Source: Terriglobia bacterium (GTDB lineage Bacteria; Acidobacteriota; Terriglobia; JAIQFV01). Taken from it: a DNA stretch of 64,000 nucleotides. Made by a program: the position numbers and the translations under genes. The DNA is taken from the NCBI GenBank assembly GCA_020072965.1, contig JAIQFY010000004.1, forward strand, positions 124,001 to 188,000, written 5' to 3'. The first letter of the stretch is position 1, and every line of letters starts with the position of its first letter. The notes under the pieces are model-generated. The model had not been told where the DNA came from. It saw nothing but the letters and a program-made list of their open reading frames with translations, and ran no database searches. Below, piece after piece: positions 30,095 to 40,423 of this stretch.

Positions 30095-30802
30095 ATGGCA
30101 GTTTTTTGTCCGAATTGTGGAAGCACGATTGATGAAGGAGCAAAGTTTTGTCAGAAGTGTGGAACCGCTTCGCCGCAGCCTGCGACAGCGGCACCCCCGC
30201 CCCCACCACCAGCTCCACCCCCGGAACCACAGTGGACTCCCCAGCCACCCCCTCCGCCCCAGGGACAATGGACCCCTCCTTCATCGCCCCTACCGCCAGG
30301 GGCCGGCATGACGCCTGCGGGCATGCCGCCCAACAAGATGAAAGCAGCACTGCTGGGAGGGTTAGTGGGAGGGATCTTGTCTGGTCTACCGATCATTCAG
30401 GCGGGAAACTGCTGCTTCTGCCTTTGGGTCGTTCTCGGAGGCGTGATTGCGGTATATATCCATACAAGGGTAGTGCCGCTGATGAGAAGTGGCGAAGCGG
30501 CCCTTTTAGGCATGCAAAGCGGGATGGTCTCTGCCGTGGTGGCAACCGTTCTGTCCATTCCCGTCCGGCTCTTTATGACTCGTTTTGTCGGGTCGTTTCA
30601 GCGAGAAATGATGGAAAGGATGATGGAGCAGAATCCTGACTTCCCACCGCAAATGCGCGAATTCATGCTCAGACTCTTTTCCCCGGGATTCGCCATCGGG
30701 CTCATTATTATCGGTTTCATTTTTTCGCTGATTTTTTACTCACTCTTCGGCGCGCTCGGCGGTCTGCTCGGGAATACCCTGTTCAAGAAAAAGACGCAAT
30801 AG
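30095..30802 (+). CDS. Zinc-ribbon multi-TM protein with Pro-rich linker
   Basis: MAVFCPNCGSTIDEGAKFCQKCGTASPQ; Pro-rich linker; several TM segments. Confidence 0.8.
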   Translation: MAVFCPNCGSTIDEGAKFCQKCGTASPQPATAAPPPPPPAPPPEPQWTPQPPPPPQGQWTPPSSPLPPGAGMTPAGMPPNKMKAALLGGLVGGILSGLPIIQAGNCCFCLWVVLGGVIAVYIHTRVVPLMRSGEAALLGMQSGMVSAVVATVLSIPVRLFMTRFVGSFQREMMERMMEQNPDFPPQMREFMLRLFSPGFAIGLIIIGFIFSLIFYSLFGALGGLLGNTLFKKKTQ

Positions 30803-31102
30803 GCCCCAGGGTTGGATACAAAAAGATTGCGGCCATTCCGCGTGCTGGTAAGGCGATTGCGTGGTTTGAGGCTCTTCACGCCGTATCTTTTCCTCCGGCC
30901 GGAGTTTGTCTACGGATCGCCTCGGAGATTTGCGCGGGTGGCAGATGGGCGGTGGGCGCTGGAATTATGCGCTCTACGCGTGATTTCCAGGATTGGACTC
31001 ATTCCCACCAACTGTTTCCTCTCAGTGTTCGCAGTATAACTCCGGAGTTCAAGTCAGGCTGGAGCGCCCGCACTGAGGATTTTCCAAACCTCCGACGATG
31101 AC

Positions 31103-32806
31103 ATGGACCGAAAACCGGACGCTGCGAGCTACCTCGATCGATATGCGACCCCTCTTGCTGTCCTCTTGCTTCTCATCTTCTTCCTCCACGTTTTAACCCT
31201 CATTCCCCGAAAATCGCTGACCGTCGATGAGCCCGCCAACATTGCCGTAGGGTATGCATTCCTGAAGACCGGCGATGTCAACCTGGGTGAAGACACTCCG
31301 CCGCTGGTGCGTGTGATCAGCGCCCTGCCGCTGCTGGTCCTCGATCCCCGGCTGCCGCTGGAGGATTCGAGCTGGCAGGACCGGATCCACTGGAAGTTTG
31401 GAAATGTGTTCTTCGATTCCAACCCACCCCCGCTTTACTTCCGGATGATTTTCTGGTCACGGGTTCCCATGGTCCTCATCGCCTGCGCCCTGGGAGGTTG
31501 GATTTATTTTGTTGCTCGTCAGTTTTTCGGGAGCCGCGCAGCGCTGGTTGCGCTGTTCCTGTTCACGTTCGAGCCCAACATCCTCGCCAACGCCATGCTG
31601 GTCAAAAACGACCTCGCCGCCGCTCTCGTCTATTTGTGTTTCTTTTATGCGGCCTGGCTCTACTTGCTTTATCCGAGCCTGAGGGGGGCATTGCATGTAG
31701 CCACGGTGCTGGCGATCGGGATGTTAACGAAATTTTCTTTGCTGGTGCTATTCGGCCTTGCAGGGGGCGTCGTCCTCACGGCATTCTTTCTTCACCGGGA
31801 GGGGAGATCCCCGGAAGCCGCCGGCGCTCACCCCACCATGCTCAGAAATCTGCTGCTGCACGCTCTGGCAGGGGCGGTCGTGGTTGTTGTGGCCGTGAAT
31901 CTCGGATATGGGTTGGAGTTGTTCCGCCCACACCTTTCGCATGTTCCGCTTCATTCTGGTGTATCTCGAGTTCTCTCGTATCTTCTTCCCACGACTCTGC
32001 TGGCAGGGATCGAGAGCGTTTTTCAAGTCACTGGAGCGGGGTGGCCGGCCTTTCTGGCGGGGCACTATTCAAGTACCGGATGGAATTATTACTATCCGCT
32101 TGCGCTTGCCATCAAGCTTCCGATCCCGATCCTCATTTTTTTCACTGCCGCACTCGTCTACAGTCTCTACATCGTGGTCCGGGACAGAGATTGGCGCTGG
32201 TTTCTCCTTCTTCTTGCCGTGGTCCTCTATCTCGTCCCCAGCCTGGGCAGCAAAGTAAACGCCGGCTTGCGCCATATCCTCCCGATCTTCCCGCCGATGT
32301 TTATCCTGGCGGGAGCGATGGTCGCACGGATGCTGGAGCAGGGGCGGAAACAAGTCAAAGTGGTGGCCACAGTTTTATTGATTGCGCTGCCAGTTTTGGT
32401 TGTGAGGACGTATCCGGATTATCTGGCCTATTTCAACGAGGTCATTGGAGGACCCCGGAATGGATGGAAATACCTGAGCGATTCCAATTTGGACTGGGGG
32501 GAAGAACTCCCTCGTCTGGCCTCATATGTCAAGGAGAATCAGATCGAGAACATCAAGCTCGCCTATCTGGGCGGAGGCAATCCGGAGTTTTATGGAATTC
32601 ACGCCACGATGTTGGAGGTTCCTTACGCCTGGGAACCGCACGATGTCCCTCCAAAATTGTCGCCCTCACCGGGGACTTACGCCATCAGCGTGACGCTTCT
32701 CCAGGGTGCTGTCTTTGGAGATCGTCATGACTATTTTCAATTTTTTCGGGATCGCGAGCCTGCGGCCCGGCTGGGGGGATCGATTTTCATTTATCGAGTG
32801 GAATGA
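31103..32806 (+). CDS. GT39/ArnT-like membrane glycosyltransferase
   Basis: 567 aa multi-TM; SLTVDEPANIAVGYAFLKTGDVNLGEDTPPLVR (DE motif), C-terminal DSNLDWGEELPRLASYVKEN. Confidence 0.85.
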   Translation: MDRKPDAASYLDRYATPLAVLLLLIFFLHVLTLIPRKSLTVDEPANIAVGYAFLKTGDVNLGEDTPPLVRVISALPLLVLDPRLPLEDSSWQDRIHWKFGNVFFDSNPPPLYFRMIFWSRVPMVLIACALGGWIYFVARQFFGSRAALVALFLFTFEPNILANAMLVKNDLAAALVYLCFFYAAWLYLLYPSLRGALHVATVLAIGMLTKFSLLVLFGLAGGVVLTAFFLHREGRSPEAAGAHPTMLRNLLLHALAGAVVVVVAVNLGYGLELFRPHLSHVPLHSGVSRVLSYLLPTTLLAGIESVFQVTGAGWPAFLAGHYSSTGWNYYYPLALAIKLPIPILIFFTAALVYSLYIVVRDRDWRWFLLLLAVVLYLVPSLGSKVNAGLRHILPIFPPMFILAGAMVARMLEQGRKQVKVVATVLLIALPVLVVRTYPDYLAYFNEVIGGPRNGWKYLSDSNLDWGEELPRLASYVKENQIENIKLAYLGGGNPEFYGIHATMLEVPYAWEPHDVPPKLSPSPGTYAISVTLLQGAVFGDRHDYFQFFRDREPAARLGGSIFIYRVE

Positions 32807-32814
32807 TTTATGCG

Positions 32815-32990
32815 GTCAGCTATCAGCCGTCAGCTATCAGCGATCAGCCGTGAGCAACCGGTGCAGTTTAGTTAATGCGTGTATTGAAAGAGGGATGCAC
32901 CTCTGATTCCAAGAAGTCCTAACTCATTAGGTAAGGGCTGTCCTGCCTTAGTTTGCTGACAGCTGATGGCTGATAGCTGACCGCTTGAGC
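32815..32990. repeat. Heptad-repeat element, inverted arms (gctgatR flavour)
   Basis: cggtcagctatcagccgtcagctatcagcgatcagccg ... tgctgacagctgatggctgatagctgacc. Confidence 0.88.
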
Positions 32991-33033
32991 CGACACCTGA
33001 GACCTCTCTACCCTCGGGACACATTCACCTCTC

Positions 33034-33798
33034 ATGAAGAAACGAAGTGGCGACACCACAAAAATTCCCGGGGACTATCAGTACCGCGCATTGACTCGGG
33101 GGAATCCCGTCCAGCGGTTCTGGCATTACAGCAAACAGCTGGCGATACAAAGGTATCTTCCACCTGTTTCCGGCGAACAGATTTTAGATGTTGGATGCGG
33201 CTCCGGCGTGATCACTTCTTTTCTGGGGGAATCAGGCGCCTCGGTTCTGGGAATTGACGCCAGCGAAGACGCCATCGCATTTGCCTCTCAAGAATTCTCC
33301 GCTCCGAATGTGAGGTTCGAGCGGCGACTGGTCGACGACCTGGTCGGTCTGGATCACTTGTCGTTCGACAAGATATATTGCTTGGAGCTCATTGAGCACA
33401 TCTATCGGAACCAGACCCGGGAGTTGTTCCAGCAATTTCGGACACTGGTCAAGCCGGGGGGAAAAGTTTTTGTCACCACGCCGAATTACCGGTCTCTTTG
33501 GCCTTTGATCGAATGGAGCATGGATACGGCGCGGCTCGCGCCTCAGATGTCGGAGCATCAGCATGTGGAGTTCTTGAATGCCCGGAAGCTTCAGGACACA
33601 GGCCTGGAGTGCGGGCTTGAAATTGTGGACAGTGCCTCCATGTGCTTCATCGCCCCCTGGCTCGCACCTCTGAGCTGGCGCCTGGCAGAGAAGGTGGACG
33701 CTCTCGAAGGCAGGTTACCGTTTCACATGGGATCGATACTTATAGGAGTTTTTGCAAAGAAGGAAGCTGGATGCGGACACGGATTAACTTCTGCTTGA
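33034..33798 (+). CDS. Class I SAM-dependent methyltransferase (UbiG-like)
   Basis: ILDVGCGSGVITSFLGESGASVLGIDASEDAI; GGKVFVTTPNYRS. Confidence 0.9.
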   Translation: MKKRSGDTTKIPGDYQYRALTRGNPVQRFWHYSKQLAIQRYLPPVSGEQILDVGCGSGVITSFLGESGASVLGIDASEDAIAFASQEFSAPNVRFERRLVDDLVGLDHLSFDKIYCLELIEHIYRNQTRELFQQFRTLVKPGGKVFVTTPNYRSLWPLIEWSMDTARLAPQMSEHQHVEFLNARKLQDTGLECGLEIVDSASMCFIAPWLAPLSWRLAEKVDALEGRLPFHMGSILIGVFAKKEAGCGHGLTSA

Positions 33799-33811
33799 CT
33801 CGTTTACGGTG

Positions 33812-33848
33812 GAAAAAAGGTTCGGTTGGGGCGAAGCGCCTTTTTTAG
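33812..33848 (+). terminator. Candidate intrinsic terminator after methyltransferase gene
   Basis: aaaaaagg...ggcgaagcgccttttttag: outer A6GG/CCT6 pairing, inner GGCG-AAG-CGCC stem, T6 tract. Confidence 0.5.
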
Positions 33849-34039
33849 CCTCCGCTATAATCTGCGGTTTGTTTGAAGCCATTTAATTCGCAGATTGTGG
33901 ATCATCCACTGCTCTACTGATCATATCGCGAAGAACACTGGGAGGGAGAATCCTCGCCCCGCCTGGCGGAAGTGGAGGCTTGATTCGTAGCCGTTCGCAG
34001 ACATGTCTCGCCACCCGGGCATTCAATCAACCGAAAGCC

Positions 34040-34102
34040 GGTTGTTGTCAGCCGAGTGCTGATAGCTATTACTGACAACTGACAACTGAGAACTGACAAC
34101 TA
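34040..34102. repeat. Heptad-repeat block abutting the htpX stop
   Basis: gttgtcagccgagtgctgatagc...ctgacaactgacaactgagaactgacaac. Confidence 0.75.
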
Positions 34103-34966
34103 TTCCACCCGCCTGCCCGTCAAGCGTTCAATTCGCTTGGCGATGGGCGGATGGGTGGAAAACAGATTCCCGATAGCACCCATCAGGCCCCCGCCGGTGA
34201 AGGGCTGAATGATAAACAGGTGGGCCGTCGACGGGGAGGCCATCATCGGGATCCGCTTCGAGTAGGCATCCAGCTTCTGAAGCGCGCTCGCCAGCCCGTC
34301 AGGGTTATGCGTCATCTCGGCGCCACTGGCGTCGGCCTGGTATTCTCGAGACCGCGAAATCGCCAACTGGATCAGGAGGGCGGCAATCGGCGCCAGGATA
34401 ATCATTAACAGCCCCGAAAATATGCCTCCACCCCGTTCGTTGTCACTGCTGCGTCCGCCAAAACCTCCGAACAATTCGGCCCAGTAGGCCATGCGGGCAA
34501 TCATCGTTAACGCGCCGGCAATGGTCGCTGCCACCGCGCTGATCAGAATGTCACGGTTCTTCACATGGCTGAGCTCGTGAGCCAGCACCCCCTCAAGTTC
34601 CCGCTCGTCGAGGATCTTCAAAACACCCTGTGTGACCGCGACCGACGCATGTTCGGGATTCCGTCCCGTGGCAAATGCGTTGGGTGAATCCGTCGGAATC
34701 ATATAAATCTTCGGCATCGGCAGTTGATTGTTGGTCGCCAGCCGTTCGCAGATGCGATAGACCATGGGCGCTTCTTCGCGTGAAATGGGGACGGCGCCGT
34801 TCATCGCAAGGGCGATCTTATCGGACCAGAAATAACTTGCAAAATTCATGACGACGGCGAGTCCGAGGCCCAGCATCAAGCCGTTTTGACCGCCAACGGC
34901 CTCACCGACAAACAACAGCAAGCCCGTCAGCAGTCCCAGCAGCAAAACCGTCTTCAGTCCATTCAT
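34100..34966 (-). CDS. htpX: Protease HtpX homolog (M48)
   Basis: GVLAHELSHVKNRDILISAVAATIAGA, IPTDSPNAFATGRNPEHASVAVTQG. Confidence 0.96.
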   Translation of the reverse strand: MNGLKTVLLLGLLTGLLLFVGEAVGGQNGLMLGLGLAVVMNFASYFWSDKIALAMNGAVPISREEAPMVYRICERLATNNQLPMPKIYMIPTDSPNAFATGRNPEHASVAVTQGVLKILDERELEGVLAHELSHVKNRDILISAVAATIAGALTMIARMAYWAELFGGFGGRSSDNERGGGIFSGLLMIILAPIAALLIQLAISRSREYQADASGAEMTHNPDGLASALQKLDAYSKRIPMMASPSTAHLFIIQPFTGGGLMGAIGNLFSTHPPIAKRIERLTGRRVE

Positions 34967-35079
34967 AATCGCGTATGCCTTTCATCCCTGCAATGGTTTG
35001 GATTTGTGCAGGTTGCCGGAGGTTGTCTCCAGGAATCTAATAGTAAGATTCAAGAGTGAAATGTCAATGAAGCAGAGGT

Positions 35080-35291
35080 GCCAGGTGTCAGAAAAAGCCG
35101 TCAGCGGTCAGCTATCAGCCGTCAGCAATTAGCCTTCAGCCATGAGCAATCAGCCTTCAGCTTCAGGCTCAATAAATGAGCGCATCGAAAGATGAATAGG
35201 CTCCTAACTCCAAGAAATCCCATCGCACTAAGTAGTGGTTGCTCTGCCCTTGTCTGCTGATAGCTGACGGCTGAGAGCTGAAAGCTGTCCT
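35080..35291. repeat. Heptad-repeat element, inverted arms, abutting the radical SAM gene stop
   Basis: gccgtcagcggtcagctatcagccgtcagc ... gctgatagctgacggctgagagctgaaagctg. Confidence 0.88.
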
Positions 35292-36629
35292 CTAAAAACA
35301 ATCCATAAACGCGCTGACTGAAAACACGGCTTTTCCAATTCCGGGTTCACCATAGCCGGGAGGAGGCGTCAGCTTGTACTTACGCAAAATGCGATGGTAG
35401 GTTTCCAGCAAGCGCACGTGGTACAGGAGTGGTGCGCCCTGCGGATTTGTTTTTCCCAAAACGCTCAGGGGCTCAGGACACCACGTGGTGAACCGTGGCT
35501 TGATCCCCTGAGACATGAAAAACTCCAGTCCCTCTGCCGTCGACGCGATGGCGTCTTCGACTTCATGGAAGCCATAGGGCTTCGCCATTTCGATTCCTGC
35601 AACGAAGTTCGGGATCACTTGGTCGGGCCCAAACACCCCGGCGGCGTCCACAATCCGGCGGTGCCACTCTTCGCGGCCCACGTAGCGGTTCTTTCCTGCA
35701 CAGATGATTCCGAACAACCGGTCATCCCAGATTTCGTAATTCGGATGATAAATCTGCACTCCGGCATCTTTGAACCGTTTGACGTCGTCCAGGGGCAGCG
35801 CCTGCACGACCAGTTTGGAGATCCAGCGGCGCGGAAATCTTTTCTCAATGGCGAGGGGATAGCGCTCGTAAAAGTCCGCCTCCGTTTGGCCGCGGAGCTT
35901 CGAGGTGATTGATCCCCCTGTCACCGTGTAAGCCCGGGCTTCCTGGTCCGTCTCGGCGATGATCGCTAGGGCTTCAAGAATTTCCTCGGGGGTTTTGACA
36001 ATCTGATACGGGCGGCCGGCGGATATCTGTTGACGATAGTTTTCGTTGATGTCGCAAAACTGGCACTCTTCTTCAAATCCGAAATATTGACACTTCCGAT
36101 AGACCGTCAAGTAGAGCAGATAACCCCACTCGATATTGGGTGCGACTTCGTCGAGCGGCCGTCCGCTCGAAAGTGTGCGGTCGTAATAAGAGGGCCGGGG
36201 CCGGTATTGCACCTCACAAAGAGGGTCCCGGCGCGGATCTGTCGTCCCGTCCCCGTTCCCTCCCGCTTGAATGGCAAGGACAAGCCTGCCTTCCGCATCA
36301 ATCTCGACGCGATAGGGGGAATGGGGATTGATCCGCACCGAGACAATCGTCCTCCGAAAATGCCCGGGGCCTCCTGTCAGACAGATCTCTTCGGGGGCGC
36401 TCAAATCCTCACGCCGCTGGCCCATCTCTTTGATGGGGATCATGTCAAACGAGAAAATAAAATACGACTTTGGCTGCATCCCTACTGCCACGCGCAGGGC
36501 GTCGTCGCTGAACGCCACGCCCCCGCGCAGGAGGTCCTCTTTAACGATGGCCTCCGGCGGGATCGTGGGATGGTCAGCAATAAGCTGTTCGATGAAGTGT
36601 TTCCTGGGAATCTCCAACGACTTCGTCAT
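35292..36629 (-). CDS. Radical SAM superfamily protein with unusual C-x8-C-x2-C cluster motif
   Basis: YRKCQYFGFEEECQFCDINENYRQ; AYTVTGGSITSKLRGQTE; 445 aa. Confidence 0.8.
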   Translation of the reverse strand: MTKSLEIPRKHFIEQLIADHPTIPPEAIVKEDLLRGGVAFSDDALRVAVGMQPKSYFIFSFDMIPIKEMGQRREDLSAPEEICLTGGPGHFRRTIVSVRINPHSPYRVEIDAEGRLVLAIQAGGNGDGTTDPRRDPLCEVQYRPRPSYYDRTLSSGRPLDEVAPNIEWGYLLYLTVYRKCQYFGFEEECQFCDINENYRQQISAGRPYQIVKTPEEILEALAIIAETDQEARAYTVTGGSITSKLRGQTEADFYERYPLAIEKRFPRRWISKLVVQALPLDDVKRFKDAGVQIYHPNYEIWDDRLFGIICAGKNRYVGREEWHRRIVDAAGVFGPDQVIPNFVAGIEMAKPYGFHEVEDAIASTAEGLEFFMSQGIKPRFTTWCPEPLSVLGKTNPQGAPLLYHVRLLETYHRILRKYKLTPPPGYGEPGIGKAVFSVSAFMDCF

Positions 36630-36714
36630 GCAACCACAGCCCCTTCCCTGTTTCCAGGGATGTTAGTGTGACAGCAACTCGTTAGCATACCATTGGGATC
36701 AGGGGGAAGGGAAT

Positions 36715-36895
36715 AGATGGTAGGTAATAGGTATTAGGGGATAGAGGATAGGGAAAAGGCGATAAGGAGTAGATCTTAGGTTGCAGGGCTCACACGTCTT
36801 AACCGTTCTGTGCGCAGCATCGCATTAGAATCTATGGGCGACGTCATGGCGCTTTTCACCTAACCCTATCACCTATTCCCTATTACCTGTTTCCA
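36715..36895. repeat. Heptad-repeat element, inverted arms (ggtaata/gggata flavour), abutting the clpB stop
   Basis: ggtaggtaataggtattaggggatagaggataggg ... cctaaccctatcacctattccctattacctg. Confidence 0.8.
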
Positions 36896-39574
36896 TCACA
36901 CGGCCCGCGCTTTCTTCGACGAGACTTCCGTCTCGGATTGCGGTTCAAATAGCATCACACCCTTTTCGAGATCGGCATCGACCCGCAGCATATCTCCCGT
37001 ATGGATATGACCTTCCAGCAATTGCATTGACAACGGATTGATGATCAGGCGCTGGATCGCCCGTTTCATGGGACGGGCGCCGTACTGCGGATCAAATCCC
37101 TCGCGGAGCAACAGCTCGCGGGCGCGGTCATTGAGGGAGATCTCGATGTTCCGTTCCGTCAGCATCCGCTCGAGATGGAAGACCTGGAGGTCGATGATCT
37201 TCTGGATTTCGTTGCGACCCAGCGAATGGAAGATGATGATGTCGTCGACGCGATTCAGGAACTCGGGCTTGAAGTTCTCCTGCATGATCTGCATCACCTG
37301 TTCCCTCAGGCGCGACTCAATGTCGCCGGCCGAGACCCCATGCTTCCGGTCCTCCTTGTGCGAGTTGCTGAACCGCGACTGAAACTCCTGAATCATCGAA
37401 GAGGCCAGGTTCGAGGTCATGATCAGGACGGCGTTCCTGAAATCAATCGTGCGCCCCTTGCCGTCGGTCAGGCGACCATCATCGAGGATCTGCAGCAGGA
37501 TGTTGAACACGTCGCTGTGCGCCTTCTCAATCTCATCAAACAACACGACGGAGTAAGGGCGGCGCTTGATAGCCTCCGTCAGCTGCCCGCCTTCCTCGTA
37601 TCCCACGTAGCCGGGCGGGGCTCCGATCATACGGGACACGGAGTGTTTCTCCATATATTCGCTCATGTCCAGGCGCACCATGGCGTGCTCGTCATCGAAC
37701 AAAAATTCCGCCAGGGCGCGAGCCAACTCCGTTTTCCCCACGCCGGTCGGCCCCAGGAAAATGAACGACCCGATGGGACGCTTGCGATCCTGCAGCCCCG
37801 CACGGCTCCGCCGGATGGCATTGGAAACAGCCACCAGGGCTTCTTCCTGTCCGATGACCCGGGCGCGGAGGCGATCCTCCATTTTAATCAGCTTGGCGAC
37901 CTCCCCTTCGAGCATCTTGGAGACCGGAATGCCGGTCCAGCGAGAGACGACGGCCGCAATATCCTCCTCATCCACTTCTTCCTTGAGGAAGCGGCCGTTG
38001 GCAGACCGGGCCAGGAGCTCGGCGTTTTGTTTTTCCACCTCACTTTGAGCGGCCACTAGTGCCCCATAGCGGATCTCTGCCACGCGCTGGTAATTCCCCT
38101 CGCGTTCTGCCTTCTGCTCCTCCAGCTTGAGGTGCTCGATCTGTTCCTTCAACTGCCGAATCCGGGCGATGTGCTCCTTCTCGGACTGCCAGCGCAGCTT
38201 CATCTGGCTCGACTTCTCCCGAAGCTCGCTGAGAGAATGTTCAATCTTCTCCATCCGGTCCTTCGAGGCCGGATCGTCCTCACGCTTCAACGCCTGCTTC
38301 TCGATTTCGAGCTGCATGATGTCGCGTTCGAGCTGATCGATCTCGGTCGGCATCGAATCGATTTGAATCCGCAGGGATGATGCGGCTTCGTCGACAAGAT
38401 CGATGGCCTTGTCCGGCAGAAAACGGTCGCTGATGTACCGGTTGGACAGGGTAGCCGCCGCGATGATGGCGCTGTCCTTGATTCTAACGCCGTGATGAAC
38501 CTCGTAGCGCTCTTTCAGTCCCCGCAGAATCGAGATCGTATCCTCGACCGAGGGCTCCCCGATATAGACCTGCTGAAAACGCCGTTCGAGGGCGGCATCC
38601 TTCTCAATGTATTTTTTGTATTCGTTGAGAGTGGTGGCGCCAATGCAGTGTAATTCGCCGCGTGCCAGGGCCGGCTTCAGCATGTTCGACGCATCGATGG
38701 CTCCCTCGGCGGCGCCCGCGCCGACCACGGTATGGAGTTCGTCGATGAAGAGAATCACCTGGCCTTCGGCTTCGTTGATCTCCTTCAACACCGCCTTGAG
38801 ACGGTCCTCAAACTCGCCGCGGTACTTGGCGCCTGCCACGAGGGCTCCCATGTCGAGGGCCACGATGCGCTTGTTCTTGATCGTCTCCGGGACATCTCCC
38901 GCGACGATGCGGCGGGCGAGTCCCTCCACGATGGCAGTTTTTCCAACCCCCGGCTCGCCGATCAAAACAGGATTGTTCTTCGTCCGGCGCGACAGCACCT
39001 GGACCACGCGCCGGATCTCATCATCGCGACCGATGACGGGGTCCAACTTTCCCTTGCGTGCCAGTTCGGTGAGATCGCGCGCGTAACGCTCCAGGGCTTG
39101 GTATTTGTCCTCCGGATTCTGATCAGTGACGCGTTGCGATCCGCGGATGGTTTGAAGCACCTTGAGGATCGCATCCCGGGTGACGCCGTGCCGCTGGAGA
39201 ATCTTCTGGGCGGTGTCGTTTTTCTGGTCGGCAATGGCTAGCAACAGGTGTTCCGTGGAAACGTACTCGTCCTTGAACTGATCGGCTTCCTTGAACGCCC
39301 TTTCAAACACTTGGTTGAGAGAGGGGGCGATGAATTGCTCGAAGCCGCTGGTGACCTTGGGCAGACGCGACAGTTCGCTCTCCACCTCGCCCAGCACCGT
39401 GTTGGTCGAAACCCCCAGCTTTTGCAGCGCCGGCACCACCACGCCTTCGGGCTGCAGCAGAAGCGACATCAGCAGATGGATCGGCTCCACCTGCTGATGG
39501 CCCTGTTTGGAGGCCGCGTCCTGCGCCGCCTGAACGGCTTCCTGACCTTTGAGTGTGAATTTATCGAATCGCAT
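36896..39574 (-). CDS. clpB: ATP-dependent chaperone ClpB
   Basis: 892 aa; two AAA modules ([37 protein letters not shown]) and middle coiled coil. Confidence 0.97.
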   Translation of the reverse strand: MRFDKFTLKGQEAVQAAQDAASKQGHQQVEPIHLLMSLLLQPEGVVVPALQKLGVSTNTVLGEVESELSRLPKVTSGFEQFIAPSLNQVFERAFKEADQFKDEYVSTEHLLLAIADQKNDTAQKILQRHGVTRDAILKVLQTIRGSQRVTDQNPEDKYQALERYARDLTELARKGKLDPVIGRDDEIRRVVQVLSRRTKNNPVLIGEPGVGKTAIVEGLARRIVAGDVPETIKNKRIVALDMGALVAGAKYRGEFEDRLKAVLKEINEAEGQVILFIDELHTVVGAGAAEGAIDASNMLKPALARGELHCIGATTLNEYKKYIEKDAALERRFQQVYIGEPSVEDTISILRGLKERYEVHHGVRIKDSAIIAAATLSNRYISDRFLPDKAIDLVDEAASSLRIQIDSMPTEIDQLERDIMQLEIEKQALKREDDPASKDRMEKIEHSLSELREKSSQMKLRWQSEKEHIARIRQLKEQIEHLKLEEQKAEREGNYQRVAEIRYGALVAAQSEVEKQNAELLARSANGRFLKEEVDEEDIAAVVSRWTGIPVSKMLEGEVAKLIKMEDRLRARVIGQEEALVAVSNAIRRSRAGLQDRKRPIGSFIFLGPTGVGKTELARALAEFLFDDEHAMVRLDMSEYMEKHSVSRMIGAPPGYVGYEEGGQLTEAIKRRPYSVVLFDEIEKAHSDVFNILLQILDDGRLTDGKGRTIDFRNAVLIMTSNLASSMIQEFQSRFSNSHKEDRKHGVSAGDIESRLREQVMQIMQENFKPEFLNRVDDIIIFHSLGRNEIQKIIDLQVFHLERMLTERNIEISLNDRARELLLREGFDPQYGARPMKRAIQRLIINPLSMQLLEGHIHTGDMLRVDADLEKGVMLFEPQSETEVSSKKARAV

Positions 39575-39706
39575 AAGTAATAAGCCTTACTGAATAATCT
39601 GAGGGGAAAGCTACGGCTCGCCCCTCTCCTTTTCGTGCAAGATCAACTCAACTCTTCCGAGGCGGGGGTCTCAAGCCCGATGGCCAAATCCGGGCCGTCC
39701 GGTGAA

Positions 39707-40156
39707 TCAGGTGATATTCACCTTGATTTGTTTTGACTTGGTTTCCGCCTTCTTCGGCAGAGTGATTTTCAAGACTCCATCTCTGTATTCGGCAGTGATC
39801 CTATCCTGGTCGACCGAAGTGGGGAGAGTGAAGGACCGGGAAAAGGCCCCGTAGGCACGCTCCACACGATGGTAGTTTTCCTCACGGGTTTCCTTTTCGA
39901 GCTTGCGCTCCCCCTTCAGGGTCAGGGTGTCATTTTCCAGCCGAATGTCGATGTCCTTCTCTTTCATTTCGGGCAGTTCGGCCTTCACCACGATGTCGTG
40001 GTCGGTCTCGTAAATGTCCACAGCCGGGGACCAGACCCCTGTGTCCATGGGTCCGTCACCGGCCCGCAGCCGGCCAAACCGCTCATCAAACAGGCGATTC
40101 ATACGGTCCTGCAAAGTAATCAAATCGCGAAACGGCTCACAACGCACTTTCGCCAT
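39707..40156 (-). CDS. Hsp20/alpha-crystallin small heat shock protein
   Basis: WSPAVDIYETDHDIVVKAELPEMKEKDIDIRLENDTLTLKGERK; GVLKITLPKK. Confidence 0.95.
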   Translation of the reverse strand: MAKVRCEPFRDLITLQDRMNRLFDERFGRLRAGDGPMDTGVWSPAVDIYETDHDIVVKAELPEMKEKDIDIRLENDTLTLKGERKLEKETREENYHRVERAYGAFSRSFTLPTSVDQDRITAEYRDGVLKITLPKKAETKSKQIKVNIT

Positions 40157-40237
40157 GATGACCCCCCTAGTTGCTCAATACCAGTGGTGCAATCCGATAC
40201 TAAGATTCGGGTTTTGTGCTGTCAAGGGAAGGAGAAA

Positions 40238-40423
40238 CAGCCATCAGCCATCAGCGATCAGCTGTCAGCTATTGAAGCAGGAGATCGATTTCTTGACCAG
40301 GGAATTCATCTCGAATCAGAAGCAGCTTGCTCATTCGAGATGCCACTGGATCCCGAGTAAACCGCCCGCTGAAAGCTGTGGGCTGATCGCTGACGGCTGA
40401 TAGCTGATAGCTATTCCTCACAA
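40238..40423. repeat. Heptad-repeat element, inverted arms, ending at the rRNA methyltransferase stop
   Basis: cagccatcagccatcagcgatcagctgtcagc ... gctgaaagctgtgggctgatcgctgacggctgatagctgatagc. Confidence 0.85.

Noticed and set aside
31498-32730. 410-aa plus-strand ORF
   Set aside because: Alternate frame within the GT39 gene, low-complexity translation and no domain.
37175-38059. 294-aa plus-strand ORF
   Set aside because: Antisense to clpB; no domain support.
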